A DNA stretch of 64,000 nucleotides, from the NCBI GenBank assembly GCA_023397655.1, contig JAEWTW010000028.1, positions 62,001-126,000 on the forward strand, given 5' to 3'. Position 1 is the stretch's first letter. Each line of letters begins with the position of its first letter. The DNA comes from Bacillota bacterium (GTDB lineage Bacteria > Bacillota > Clostridia > Christensenellales > SZUA-584). The notes under the pieces were generated by a model. That model worked only from the letters and a program-made list of their open reading frames with translations, made no database searches and was not told where the DNA came from. Shown here in pieces: positions 8,631 to 17,131 of the stretch. The translations under genes and the position numbers were made by a program.

Positions 8631-9779
8631 CTAGACAAGGCTTCCTCCGCTTTTGTAAAGCTTGCCGATCTGGTCTGCAGTTATAATGGCTGCTTTCATT
8701 TCGTGTTTGGTCACTTCAAAAGGCTCAACGTTGCTCGTCTGCCCAGGGTCTGCGGCTGTGGCGACGACCACATCAAGTTCTTCATCCGTCATGTCTCCAA
8801 GGTTCATATCCTCAAATGTAACGGGCAGCCCAACGCTCAGACAGAATCGCACGGCTTCGTCTATTTCTTTTTTGTCCCTGCCTTCCAGCACCAACATGGC
8901 AATGGTGCCAAAAGCGACATACTCACCATGGAAAAGGTGCTCTCTTCCTTTCAATGCCGATATGCCGCAATAAATCGCGTGCCCTGTCGCTACGCCGTTG
9001 CTCTCAAACCCGATTCCGCTCAAAAGGCTGTTTGCTTCGATGATCTTGTCAACCGCTTTTGTGACCTGTTTCTTTTCCACCGCGAGCTTGGCCTCAAGGC
9101 CATATTCAAAAAGTATATCCAGGCAGAGCTTCGCGAGCCCATACGATGTGGCTGTCGCTTTGGCGCCCGCGCTGCTGTCGGCCATGGATGTACCTGTACC
9201 CAAGAAGTTATTCCGGTATGCTTCCACACAGGTGCGCGCCTCATAGAAGGTTGCGAGTGCGTCGCCCATACCGGCCACGAGCAGTCTTGCCGGTGCGTTG
9301 GCGATGATGTATGTATCCACCAAAACGATCTCGGGGTTTTTCGGATAGAAGATGCAGTCAATAAATGTCCCCTCATCGTTATAGATAACGGACAGCGCGC
9401 TGACCGGGGCATCATTTGATGCTATGGTCGGAACGATGATAATGGGCGCTTTGATATAATGCGCAACAGCCTTTGCCGTATCCAGCACTTTTCCGCCGCC
9501 AAGGCCAATCACCGCATCAATTTTCGTGGGATTGCTCTTTACGATATCCACCAGTCTGTTGATCTCAGACATACAGCACTCCCCCTCAAAAGGCAGGAAT
9601 ACAAGTGAGCAGCCCCTTCCCTCAAAGCTCTTTTCAATCTCCTCAGTGAGCTCTACGGCTCTTCCCTTGCTGGTGATGACCACAAAGTTCTTCCCAAAAT
9701 TAACTGCGTAGTTGGAAATGTTCTTTAATTCCTTATAGCCTTGGATGTATCTGCCGGGTGACGCAAAGATCTGAGTCAT
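8631..9779 (-). CDS. gldA: Glycerol dehydrogenase-like enzyme (GldA type), 382 aa
   Basis: It should oxidise glycerol or a similar vicinal diol to the ketone (dihydroxyacetone) with NAD+. The N-terminus IFASPGRYIQGYKELKNI is characteristic of GldA; the NAD loop GLGGGKVLDTAKAVAHY, the substrate region PTIASNDAPVSALSVIY and the metal-site block AGMGDALATFYEART are all present. The metal ligands fit D in GDALAT plus two later His (GHAIYCG, LFHGEYVAFG). GGAGGT lies ten bases before the ATG. With the GlpK-like kinase it gives an oxidative and a phosphorylative route for glycerol-like polyols. Two palindromic operator-like sites lie 50-100 bases upstream. Confidence 0.88.
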   Translation of the reverse strand: MTQIFASPGRYIQGYKELKNISNYAVNFGKNFVVITSKGRAVELTEEIEKSFEGRGCSLVFLPFEGECCMSEINRLVDIVKSNPTKIDAVIGLGGGKVLDTAKAVAHYIKAPIIIVPTIASNDAPVSALSVIYNDEGTFIDCIFYPKNPEIVLVDTYIIANAPARLLVAGMGDALATFYEARTCVEAYRNNFLGTGTSMADSSAGAKATATSYGLAKLCLDILFEYGLEAKLAVEKKQVTKAVDKIIEANSLLSGIGFESNGVATGHAIYCGISALKGREHLFHGEYVAFGTIAMLVLEGRDKKEIDEAVRFCLSVGLPVTFEDMNLGDMTDEELDVVVATAADPGQTSNVEPFEVTKHEMKAAIITADQIGKLYKSGGSLV

Positions 9780-9827
9780 TATTTGATTACCTCCAATAAT
9801 TAATTTGGTTTTGAGGTGAATTGAGAT

Positions 9828-9879
9828 TTGTATACAATTTTTTATATTTGTATTTTGTTTATGTTTTTAGTATACAATA
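9828..9879. promoter_or_regulatory. Pair of GTATAC-centred operator-like palindromes upstream of gldA-like gene
   Basis: TTGTATACAA (9828-9837) is a perfect 10-bp palindrome. TAGTATACAATA (9868-9879) is a second, imperfect copy about 40 bases away, roughly four helical turns. Both lie in AT-rich DNA immediately upstream of the GldA-like start at 9779. Site shape fits a GntR/FadR-type repressor; promoter elements between them are hard to call because of the AT-richness. Confidence 0.45.
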
Positions 9880-9922
9880 CTTGCGCCTAATGTCAATAGC
9901 GTTCTTGAGCATACTGTAAGAC

Positions 9923-9949
9923 AAAAAAGAGAGCTTACACTCTCTTTTT
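9923..9949 (-). terminator. Rho-independent terminator
   Basis: AAAAAGAGAG (9924-9933), a 6-base loop and CTCTCTTTTT (9940-9949) form a 10-bp stem. Read on the minus strand it is followed by a run of T. It lies 20 bases past the stop of the 9970-11028 dehydrogenase, so it should end the transcript of the 9.97-13.9 kb genes before the gldA-like promoter. Confidence 0.75.
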
Positions 9950-9969
9950 GACCATACTGATATCGTAGA

Positions 9970-11028
9970 TTAAATGCCCCAAGGGAAGAAAAGTATTTTG
10001 TTAAAGAACATTTCGCCCTTATCGAGCTTTTGGAATGTTTCCGCCACATCTTCGAGCAGCAGCCTGTGCGTGATGACGGCATCCGATTTAACTTTACCGC
10101 TTTCAAACAATTCAACAGCAGTCGTCCATTCCCATCCCGGAAACGGATCGGAGAAGGAATTCCAGGAGCCGATGACACTAAGCTGACTGCGCATGATCGT
10201 ATCAACTGCTTTTTCACTCAAATCCAGCCCTTTATGCGATATTCCCACGATGACCACGCGTCCCAGTTTGGCTGCGCTTAATATGCTGTTTTGCTGCGCA
10301 ATGGGATTTCCTGATATCTCTGCAACCACATCAGCGCCGCCGTTTAAGTACTTCTTCACCTGGTCGGCAACGTCCGCATCCCTGCCGTTAAAAACCGCGT
10401 CTGCGCCGCACTGTGATGCGGATGCAAGCTTCTCCGGGCTTACGTCAACAGCGACGACCGTACTTGCACCCAGCGCTTTGGCTGCCTGGATGGTATAAAG
10501 GCCGATCGCGCCGCACCCGTAGACACATACGCTTTCTCCGGCTTTAAACTGTGTACGCTTTAAACAGTGCATTGCATTGGCCAGCGGGTCGGTTGTTGCC
10601 GCTGTTTCGAACAAAGTATTATCTGAAATTTTTACGAGATTCTTTTGCTCAACAGCAATGTACTGCGCAAAGGCGCCGTCACAGCGGGAACCGTAATATG
10701 AATACTTTTCACAAAGAGAGTATTCGCCCATCGCACAGTATTTGCACTGATAGCAAGGAAGCAGCGGAGCAACCGTCACGCGGTCTCCCGCTTTGAAGTC
10801 TTTGACACCGGAACCCGTTTCCACGATTTCGCCTGCGAATTCATGGCCGGGTATGATGGGTGAAATATACGCGCCGAAATGGTTTACCCGCGGAATATCC
10901 GAGCCGCAGATACCCACTGCCATCACTTTGATGAGCACTTGGCTGTCCTGGATTTGCGGTATCTCCACCGTCTCCAACCGCAGGTCCTTTGGTTTGTACA
11001 TCCGTACTGCTTTCATATTACCTTTCAT
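9970..11028 (-). CDS. Zinc-dependent dehydrogenase, galactitol-1-phosphate dehydrogenase-like (set B), 352 aa
   Basis: MDR-family enzyme close to the genes at 4604 and 52394. Catalytic-zinc motifs AVGICGSDIPRV and IPGHEFAGEIVETG, structural Cys cluster PCYQCKYCAMGEYSLC and the YSYYGSRCDGAFAQYI block identify the GatD-like sub-type; the cofactor loop is YGCGAIGLYTIQAAKALG. The reading frame is open 17 codons further upstream, but GGAGG lies just before the ATG at 11026-11028 and the earlier start would overlap the preceding gene, so I use 11028. It follows the set A dehydrogenase (11045-12079) by 16 bases, the reverse of the gene order in the other two pairs. Confidence 0.83.
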   Translation of the reverse strand: MKGNMKAVRMYKPKDLRLETVEIPQIQDSQVLIKVMAVGICGSDIPRVNHFGAYISPIIPGHEFAGEIVETGSGVKDFKAGDRVTVAPLLPCYQCKYCAMGEYSLCEKYSYYGSRCDGAFAQYIAVEQKNLVKISDNTLFETAATTDPLANAMHCLKRTQFKAGESVCVYGCGAIGLYTIQAAKALGASTVVAVDVSPEKLASASQCGADAVFNGRDADVADQVKKYLNGGADVVAEISGNPIAQQNSILSAAKLGRVVIVGISHKGLDLSEKAVDTIMRSQLSVIGSWNSFSDPFPGWEWTTAVELFESGKVKSDAVITHRLLLEDVAETFQKLDKGEMFFNKILFFPWGI

Positions 11029-11044
11029 ATTTGCCTCCAAAAAT

Positions 11045-12079
11045 TTATATCTTGACGATTGCTTTGACAACGTCTTCATGGATCAATGCTTCGAATGCCT
11101 CTTCAATTTTCTCAAACGGGAAAACGCTCAAGTATTTTTCCACTTTTAATTTACCGCTCTGAACGTAGTTTAAAGCCTCACGGTTTTGTTCAGGCGTGGA
11201 CGCATGCACACCGAAAACACCCACTTCCTTGTAATGGATGAGGTTACTGTCCAGAAAACCGTTGCTCTCCCCCGCCAATCCGCCAAACAGGCTGATACGG
11301 CCGCTTTTATTGATCAGCTCCAGCGCCTGCCGGTGCACCAACCCCACCGGGCACGCGGTAATCACAACGTCAATTCCCGCACCGGCGGTTATTTCATCGA
11401 TTTGTTTAACGTAATCAGGATCGCCCGAGTTTACCACATAGACTCCGCGTATGTCTCTTTGCGCCTGATTCCTTCTCTTTTCCGAAATCTCCGCAATGAT
11501 GACTTTGTTCGCACCTTTCATCAGCGCAAGCTCCGCGTGGATGCATCCTAAAAATCCAGCACCAAAAACCAGTACATTGTCGCCTTTTTGTATGTTTAAA
11601 AAGCTTTGCCCGTTGATCGCACACGCAATGGGTTCTACGACACAGGCTTCCGTATCCTTAATCTGACCCTCAATTTTAATTACATTATTCATTACGAAAG
11701 CCTGCTCCGGTATGGCGCAGTATTCCGCAAAAGTACCGTCATATTGAAAGCCCATGGATTTTAAGTTGTCGCACATGTTGGTACGCCCACTTTTACAGCT
11801 TCTGCATACCCCGCATCCAATGGCAGGTGCGACGACCACTCTGTCCCCCGGGTTAAAGCCCGTGAGCTCAGGAGAAACTTCTTCAAGACTGTAAAGAGCT
11901 TCATGGCCTATTATTCTGGGCGGCGTGATGTGGCTGCTGCCAAACCTGTAAGTCCGAAGGTCAGTACCACAAATCGAAGCACAAACGATTTTTGCAAGCG
12001 CGCCTTTTGCAGGCAGCCCGGGCTTCGGAACTTCTTGAATCCCTAATTTCCCTTTATCCAGATATACGTAGCCTCTCAA
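11045..12079 (-). CDS. Zinc-dependent sorbitol-dehydrogenase-like enzyme (set A), 344 aa
   Basis: MDR-family dehydrogenase with CASICGTDLRTYR and IIGHEALYSLEEVSP at the catalytic-zinc site and a CGVCRSCKSGRTNMC structural-zinc cluster. It shares with the genes at 3465 and 51334 the C-terminal blocks VVITACPVG, GRISLFGGL and DSNLIHYKE. It is the most divergent of the three: the usual GHEISGDVVEVG is GHEALYSLEEVS. The start is a TTG at 12079 with AAGGAGG eight bases upstream; there is no better ATG nearby. It begins a short operon with the GatD-like gene. A 20-base inverted repeat lies about 100 bases upstream. Confidence 0.82.
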   Translation of the reverse strand: MRGYVYLDKGKLGIQEVPKPGLPAKGALAKIVCASICGTDLRTYRFGSSHITPPRIIGHEALYSLEEVSPELTGFNPGDRVVVAPAIGCGVCRSCKSGRTNMCDNLKSMGFQYDGTFAEYCAIPEQAFVMNNVIKIEGQIKDTEACVVEPIACAINGQSFLNIQKGDNVLVFGAGFLGCIHAELALMKGANKVIIAEISEKRRNQAQRDIRGVYVVNSGDPDYVKQIDEITAGAGIDVVITACPVGLVHRQALELINKSGRISLFGGLAGESNGFLDSNLIHYKEVGVFGVHASTPEQNREALNYVQSGKLKVEKYLSVFPFEKIEEAFEALIHEDVVKAIVKI

Positions 12080-12178
12080 ATCAAAAACCTCCTTAAATCA
12101 ATGCCGTTACTTACTTCCTACAGCATACTTACAAAGATAGAATACCATCATGCCAACGAATATTGTTCTTTTGTCAAA

Positions 12179-12198
12179 ATCACAATTGCAGTTGTGAT
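12179..12198. promoter_or_regulatory. 20-base inverted repeat in the 12080-12458 gap
   Basis: ATCACAA, six bases, TTGTGAT: a perfect 7-bp inverted repeat about 100 bases upstream of the TTG-started dehydrogenase. It is a good operator candidate. The half-site recalls CRP/FNR-type sites but inside-out (TCACA outermost), so I do not assign a regulator. The rest of the 379-base gap between the xylulokinase-like gene and this dehydrogenase is AT-rich, and I see no gene or strong terminator in it. Confidence 0.45.
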
Positions 12199-12458
12199 CC
12201 CATAAACATAATAGCACTAACAAAAAACAATATCAACTAATTGCACTCGTTGAAATTAATTTCATAGTGAATAATTTAATATTATCACCATGCTGAGATA
12301 TTTCTGACGTTAAGAATCACTGAGTCAATATTAATATCAGCGTTAAAATGAATATTCATTAATATAGTTCTATGCTGAAAGAAAAAACGACGATTTTCTC
12401 ATTTGACATTCCAGGCAAAGGCATTGCCTATTCAGGTCTCTGGCTAATACAGATATGA

Positions 12459-13943
12459 TCAACCTTCCCCCCTGATTTTCAGCATCGCGTCATGTATCCT
12501 CAAATATCGTTCATACTTTTGAGCGTAAAAACTCTTAAACTCTGGCCTGGGTATAAAGGAGCGCCTGATCGTCATGACCTTGTCGGATGCCTCGCCGAGA
12601 TCCGTTATCCTGCCGCAGCCATAAGCCGCAAGCAGCGCCATAGCAAAGGATGCACTCGTGGTGCCCTCCAGCTGATTGATTTGAATATTTAAAATGTCGG
12701 ACATCGTTTGCATCCAGACTTCACTTTGCGCCCCGCCGCCAACAACATTTATGCTGCTATGCTTATTCCACGGAAAATGCATCTTCTGTGCCAGCTCTTT
12801 GAATGCAAAACTGATTCCTTCCATCACGGCGAAAGCCATTTCCCAGCGTGTCGTGTCAGCGGATAGGCCTATAAATGCACCGCGAAGGTTCGGGTCTGCA
12901 TAGAGTGTTTTATCTCCCGAGAGATGCGGGTAGAAGATGACCTCAGATCTGCAGGCGGTGTTGATATCGATTTGAGCATCCACCGCAGACAGTTCATCCG
13001 TATTCAAAATATCTCGAATCCACCACGCATAGGAGCTTCCCGTTGCCTGAACAACGCCCTGAACGAGATAGAAAAAATCCTTATCGTTAAAGGAAAACAA
13101 AATATTCTTCCCTTTTGCGTCAAAGTCCGGCTTTTCCCTGGAAAGCATCAGAACTCCGGACGTACCCAACGAAATAACCGGATTGTTATGACCCAGGCAG
13201 CCTGTGGTGATAGCTGCTGCCGGATTGTCGCCCGTTCCTACGATCACCTTGACGTCTTCTTTAAGGCCAAATTCATGAGCAATCTCCGGTTGCAAGCTGC
13301 CGGCTATGCGGGCGCTGCCTCTAACCTCGGGATACGTATCCCGGGTGAGTCCGATTATCTGCCGCATGTCTTCAGACCAGCGCTTATTTTGAAGATCATA
13401 CAACGAGGATGTGGAGGATTCGCAATAATCCGTACCATACACGCCTGTCAGCCGAAACACGATATAATCCGGCCCTATGAGGAACTTGTGCAGTTTCGCC
13501 AGGTTTTCCGGCTCATTTTCTTTCAGCCAAAACAAATTTGCCGCGGGACTGCCTGTTGAAATAATATTTGCGATATAATTAATTTGCGGATACAGGCTGA
13601 TTTGTTCTTTAAGATAAGCTATATTTTTCTTCGTCCTTTTATCCGTCCACATCAGTGCAGGGCGAATGGAATTTCCGTCTACATCCATGAAAACGGTGGT
13701 GTGCATTTGCCCCGTGACGCCAATCCCTTCCACGCTGCCCCTGTCTGCTCCGGAAAGCAGCTTTTTCATGCAAGCTGAAACGGCATCATACCATATGCCG
13801 GGTTCAATCTCACTCCACCCTTCTTTCGGTTGAGCGGCCTTGTATTCCGCAGAAGCCTTGTGCAGTACCGTACCGGTCTCGTCAGCCAAAACCAGCTTTG
13901 CGGAGGATGTTCCAATATCGATGCCAATAAATAAATGCTTCAT
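12459..13943 (-). CDS. Xylulokinase-like FGGY kinase, 494 aa
   Basis: It phosphorylates a ketopentose such as D-xylulose, or a related ketose, with ATP. The phosphate-1 motif is FIGIDIGTSSAKLVL; GIGVTGQMHTTVFMD with the GQMH signature, WTDKR, and GTGDNPAAAITTG are typical of XylB, and the adenosine loop is NVVGGGAQSEVWMQTMSDIL. The start ATG follows CGGAGCCTGA. It is transcribed away from the class II aldolase gene (14121), with a 177-base shared promoter region; together they could turn a ketose into a bisphosphate or phosphate ester that the aldolase cleaves. The assignment as true xylulokinase is not secure. Confidence 0.83.
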   Translation of the reverse strand: MKHLFIGIDIGTSSAKLVLADETGTVLHKASAEYKAAQPKEGWSEIEPGIWYDAVSACMKKLLSGADRGSVEGIGVTGQMHTTVFMDVDGNSIRPALMWTDKRTKKNIAYLKEQISLYPQINYIANIISTGSPAANLFWLKENEPENLAKLHKFLIGPDYIVFRLTGVYGTDYCESSTSSLYDLQNKRWSEDMRQIIGLTRDTYPEVRGSARIAGSLQPEIAHEFGLKEDVKVIVGTGDNPAAAITTGCLGHNNPVISLGTSGVLMLSREKPDFDAKGKNILFSFNDKDFFYLVQGVVQATGSSYAWWIRDILNTDELSAVDAQIDINTACRSEVIFYPHLSGDKTLYADPNLRGAFIGLSADTTRWEMAFAVMEGISFAFKELAQKMHFPWNKHSSINVVGGGAQSEVWMQTMSDILNIQINQLEGTTSASFAMALLAAYGCGRITDLGEASDKVMTIRRSFIPRPEFKSFYAQKYERYLRIHDAMLKIRGEG

Positions 13944-14055
13944 TCAGGCTCCGTATTTTACTCGATAATAAACCATATTTCACTGATAATATATCCACTT
14001 GCTGCGCAATGGTCAATGTTTTAGTCATGTATAAGGGTTTTACACAGTATTATCA

Positions 14056-14084
14056 TTGACATGGACAGAAATATATAGTAAATT
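14056..14084 (+). promoter_or_regulatory. Sigma-A-type promoter of the aldolase gene
   Basis: TTGACA (14056-14061), 17 bases, TAAATT (14079-14084), ending 36 bases before the aldolase start. The -35 is a perfect consensus, the spacer ideal and the -10 a fair match. Confidence 0.7.
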
Positions 14085-14120
14085 CGCTCATGTAAATCGC
14101 ATGCCATTAGGAGGAACGTT

Positions 14121-14954
14121 TTGAAGCTAACGAACGGATTTGATTTGATGCGGTATGCCCAGGAAAAGCATTACATTCTGCCCGCTTTCAATACAACCAA
14201 TATGGAAATGACATATGCAATCGTCAAAGGGTTGTCGCAGGCAAAGCTGCCGGGATATGTACAGATTTCTTCCTCCAATTTGCGCATTTCCAACCCTTCT
14301 ATCATCGCTGCTATCACAAAAGATGCTGCAGAACATGCCGAAATACCCATCGGCCTGCATCTTGACCATGGTAAATCCTTTGAGGATGTCAAAGCGTGTG
14401 TTGAAGCCGGCTTTACTTCCATCATGATTGACGCCTCCCATCTGCCATATGAAGAAAACATACGTGAAACAAGAAAAACCGCGGACTATTGCCACTCCAA
14501 TGGCCTTCCTGTGGAGGCGGAGCTTGGTGCTCTTATGGGTAAAGAAGACGACATCGTTTCTGAAGCCGACAGCAAAACCGACCCTGATATGGTGCTTGAC
14601 TTTATTGAGCGTACAACCTGCGACTCGCTGGCGGTATCCATCGGCAATGTGCATGGAATCGGCTTTGAGCCTAAAATAGATTTACCTCTGCTGAAGAGGA
14701 TTTATAAAGTTTCAACTGTTCCGTTGGTTCTGCATGGCGGCTCCGGCATCCCAGCCGAGGTCATCCGCGAAGCAAAGACGTATGGCTTAATCAAAATCAA
14801 CTACGGTGCCGCACTGCGTCATGAATTTATTCGCACCTTCGGCTCAGCCTATGAGTGCAATCATAACGAATACAACCTGCTTCGCTTGAGCATGTCCGCA
14901 ATCGAAAACGTCAGCAAGGTAGCGCAGGACCTTGTGACAATGATCAATTCCTAA
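14121..14954 (+). CDS. Class II ketose-bisphosphate aldolase (fructose/tagatose type), 277 aa
   Basis: A zinc-dependent aldolase that cleaves fructose-1,6- or tagatose-1,6-bisphosphate (or a related ester) to dihydroxyacetone phosphate plus an aldehyde. LPAFNTTNMEMT is near the N-terminus; the zinc and catalytic motif LHLDHGKSFED is near residue 78; later zinc His lie in GNVHG and LVLHGGSGIP; the phosphate site is KINYGAALR. Length and sequence resemble GatY/KbaY and FbaA. The start is TTG at 14121 with AGGAGG six bases before it. The only plus-strand gene of the catabolic region, it diverges from the xylulokinase-like gene. GatD-like dehydrogenases in the region favour a tagatose-type substrate, but this is inference. 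Confidence 0.88.
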   Translation: MKLTNGFDLMRYAQEKHYILPAFNTTNMEMTYAIVKGLSQAKLPGYVQISSSNLRISNPSIIAAITKDAAEHAEIPIGLHLDHGKSFEDVKACVEAGFTSIMIDASHLPYEENIRETRKTADYCHSNGLPVEAELGALMGKEDDIVSEADSKTDPDMVLDFIERTTCDSLAVSIGNVHGIGFEPKIDLPLLKRIYKVSTVPLVLHGGSGIPAEVIREAKTYGLIKINYGAALRHEFIRTFGSAYECNHNEYNLLRLSMSAIENVSKVAQDLVTMINS

Positions 14955-15036
14955 TCTGTCGAAATTATTGCCTGAAGCATACGGCTTCAAATAAACGCTT
15001 ATTCCGTCGCAGCTATTGAACATCCCGGATTCAGGC

Positions 15037-16878
15037 TCAGGATGCTTCCTCACTCAGGTTATAAAACAGTACTCTGCACTGACCTGTTGGCATATTGTAG
15101 TCGCCCAGTGCCATATTCCCCTGCTCGTCCGGTCTTAAGATGCTCACAACGTTTCCCGTTTCTTTCATGAAGCTCTCCATCTCCTCAACGGTACGGCATG
15201 GGTTACCATTCATAGCGACAATAATATCACCAATCTTGTAGAGAGCATGGTCCGGCTTGCCCGGCTCAAACCCCAGTACAACAAGGCCATAATCTAAGCC
15301 GGTATTTCCGATTTGCTGTATGAAGTTGATAACGATGGGCATATAGACATCAGCGTTGGTATCGGTATCCCTGACCTTCTGCTGATACGCCTGGGCACAT
15401 TTTATCGCGTCATCATAAAGAGACAGCTTTAAAAAGCGAAGCATTTTGCTCCATATAATCCCAGGTTCGTCTGTTGCAAGCGGCGCATACTTCTCCGAAG
15501 CCTCCCTAAGCTCACTTTCAAGCTGCAGCTTAAGTTGTGTCAACTCGCTTTTTGCCTCCGTCAACTCATCCGTATGCGTCAGAATATCTGCCACAAATCC
15601 TTCAGCTTCCGACTGGCTGAATCCTAAGCTTTGTGCGAATTCAATCAATTCTGCTTCCTGACTTTGTACGCTGATGCTTTCCCCGCCGCCAATGGTGGCT
15701 AGCTCCAAAAGAATCTCATCATATTGACTGTAAACGGATTCCAGCAAACGATTGAGCTCCTCTTCGTTGGTTTGCCATGTCAGCTCAGAATAGGGCAGCT
15801 TGGTAAATCGCGGAAGCAATTGCTGTTTGAAATCACTGATATAAGCATCGCTGACGGGCAGAAGCAGCATATTTGTTGCATAAACCATTTCATGCGCAAA
15901 AAGGTCCACCCACTGCTGTTCGAGATCAATCCACTTTTTCCGGGTTGCATCGTCAAGCCCTGCATCAGGATCAACTCTGATTTGCAGACCGACCAAGTTT
16001 TCAAGGCATGAAGCTCGGGTGATGTCGATTTGAGTATTGAGTGCCTGAAGATCAACTTTGACGAATTCCGAATCATTCAGCCTCTCCGCCAGTCCGGCAT
16101 CCATCGCGATCTCATCAACGGATAAATTTTCGATATTCGAATACGCCATGCTGATCGTACTGAGCGCTTCATGGTATGATATGGCATCCCCTAACGAGAG
16201 ATAGTTGCTGCAGGCTGCATACGCGTTATTCATCTCGCCCACCATCGTGTTCGCCGCGAGCAGGTTGTTTTGCATATACACCAATACCTCATCGGTAAGA
16301 TTTTTCTGTTCCCGGCTCACAGGGTATTGCCCGCTGCCACCGTTGAAGACGGCCAATCCCCCCGCCACCAGTCCGGCAATCAGGACAAGCGAGAGCAAAA
16401 CAGGCCATGTTCTGCGGAACAGCACGTTTTGCGTTATTCTGTTATGGACCCGGAGCTTGGATTTTAAAAAGCTCTTTGATAGCTTTTGGATAAAGGCATC
16501 GAAGAATTCCGAATTGGCCTCCAGGCCATTCTTATAGCGTATGGGATCGATATCCATTGGCAATTGAGAAGAAAATTCGAATCCGCGCAGCATGACAGGA
16601 ACGATGTTGACATTGCACTCCAATGCATGCCTGATTTCCAGACGCAGCCAATCGTCTTCATTGGCTGTACGTTCCATACTGTCTGGCGACAGTATCAGAA
16701 GAAAGTCGGTACATTCTTCAATTACGGAATACAGCTTCGTATTAAAGTTGCCTGAACGGAGGGACTCCACATCAAAGAACACCCTGTACCCCAAATCTTC
16801 CAGACGGTCCTTAATGATCTTGGCAGTGTATTCTCCTCCAGACCGTCGATAGGAAATAAAGACATCATACTTCTTCAT
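15037..16878 (-). CDS. TIR domain protein with membrane segment, helical stalk and C-terminal PDZ domain, 613 aa
   Basis: Domain order: TIR at about residues 1-135 (DVFISYRR near residue 5, FFDVES near 34, then DDWLRLE with Glu81 at the position of the catalytic glutamate of NAD-cleaving TIRs); one transmembrane segment at about 158-178; about 330 residues of mostly helical, Glu/Gln/Leu-rich sequence; and a PDZ-like domain at about 525-590 (LVVLGFEPGKP, KIGDIIVAMNG). Topology predicts TIR in the cytoplasm and PDZ outside. The start is the ATG at 16876-16878 with AAGGTG nine bases before it; the longer frame would start at TTG 16917. It diverges from the RyR/RCK operon across 253 bases and is convergent with the aldolase. 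NAD hydrolysis or cyclisation, set off by an outside or envelope signal, is an inference. Confidence 0.85.
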   Translation of the reverse strand: MKKYDVFISYRRSGGEYTAKIIKDRLEDLGYRVFFDVESLRSGNFNTKLYSVIEECTDFLLILSPDSMERTANEDDWLRLEIRHALECNVNIVPVMLRGFEFSSQLPMDIDPIRYKNGLEANSEFFDAFIQKLSKSFLKSKLRVHNRITQNVLFRRTWPVLLSLVLIAGLVAGGLAVFNGGSGQYPVSREQKNLTDEVLVYMQNNLLAANTMVGEMNNAYAACSNYLSLGDAISYHEALSTISMAYSNIENLSVDEIAMDAGLAERLNDSEFVKVDLQALNTQIDITRASCLENLVGLQIRVDPDAGLDDATRKKWIDLEQQWVDLFAHEMVYATNMLLLPVSDAYISDFKQQLLPRFTKLPYSELTWQTNEEELNRLLESVYSQYDEILLELATIGGGESISVQSQEAELIEFAQSLGFSQSEAEGFVADILTHTDELTEAKSELTQLKLQLESELREASEKYAPLATDEPGIIWSKMLRFLKLSLYDDAIKCAQAYQQKVRDTDTNADVYMPIVINFIQQIGNTGLDYGLVVLGFEPGKPDHALYKIGDIIVAMNGNPCRTVEEMESFMKETGNVVSILRPDEQGNMALGDYNMPTGQCRVLFYNLSEEAS

Positions 16879-16922
16879 ACTGGTGTTCACCTTATCTTTA
16901 GAATAGAATTCTATCAATTGTC

Positions 16923-16951
16923 ATTATATACATATCACAGCATTATTTAAA
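16923..16951 (-). promoter_or_regulatory. Likely promoter of the TIR gene
   Basis: On the minus strand TTTAAA (16946-16951), 17 bases, TATAAT (16923-16928), ending 45 bases before the TIR start. The -10 is perfect, the -35 weak. The divergent promoter at 17019-17047 lies back to back with it, so both sides of the island could share control. Confidence 0.5.
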
Positions 16952-17018
16952 GGTAAATATATTAACAATGTTTGTCCACAATTTGTTCCATCATACGAGC
17001 TTTTGCACCCCGATTCTA

Positions 17019-17047
17019 TTGAATTAGGCAAAATTCAGTGCTAATAT
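17019..17047 (+). promoter_or_regulatory. Likely promoter of the RyR/RCK operon
   Basis: TTGAAT (17019-17024), 17 bases, TAATAT (17042-17047). Good sigma-A-type match, about 85 bases before the start codon at 17132. Confidence 0.6.
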
Positions 17048-17131
17048 ATGTATATCGTAATAATTTAAGAGAACTGACCCGCAAGGTTCCGATAACGCAG
17101 AATGCCTGCTTGCATCATATGGAGGTACATT

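Noticed and set aside
14969..14990. Small hairpin (GAAGC...GCTTC) as aldolase terminator
   Set aside because: Short stem and no T-run; not strong enough to list.
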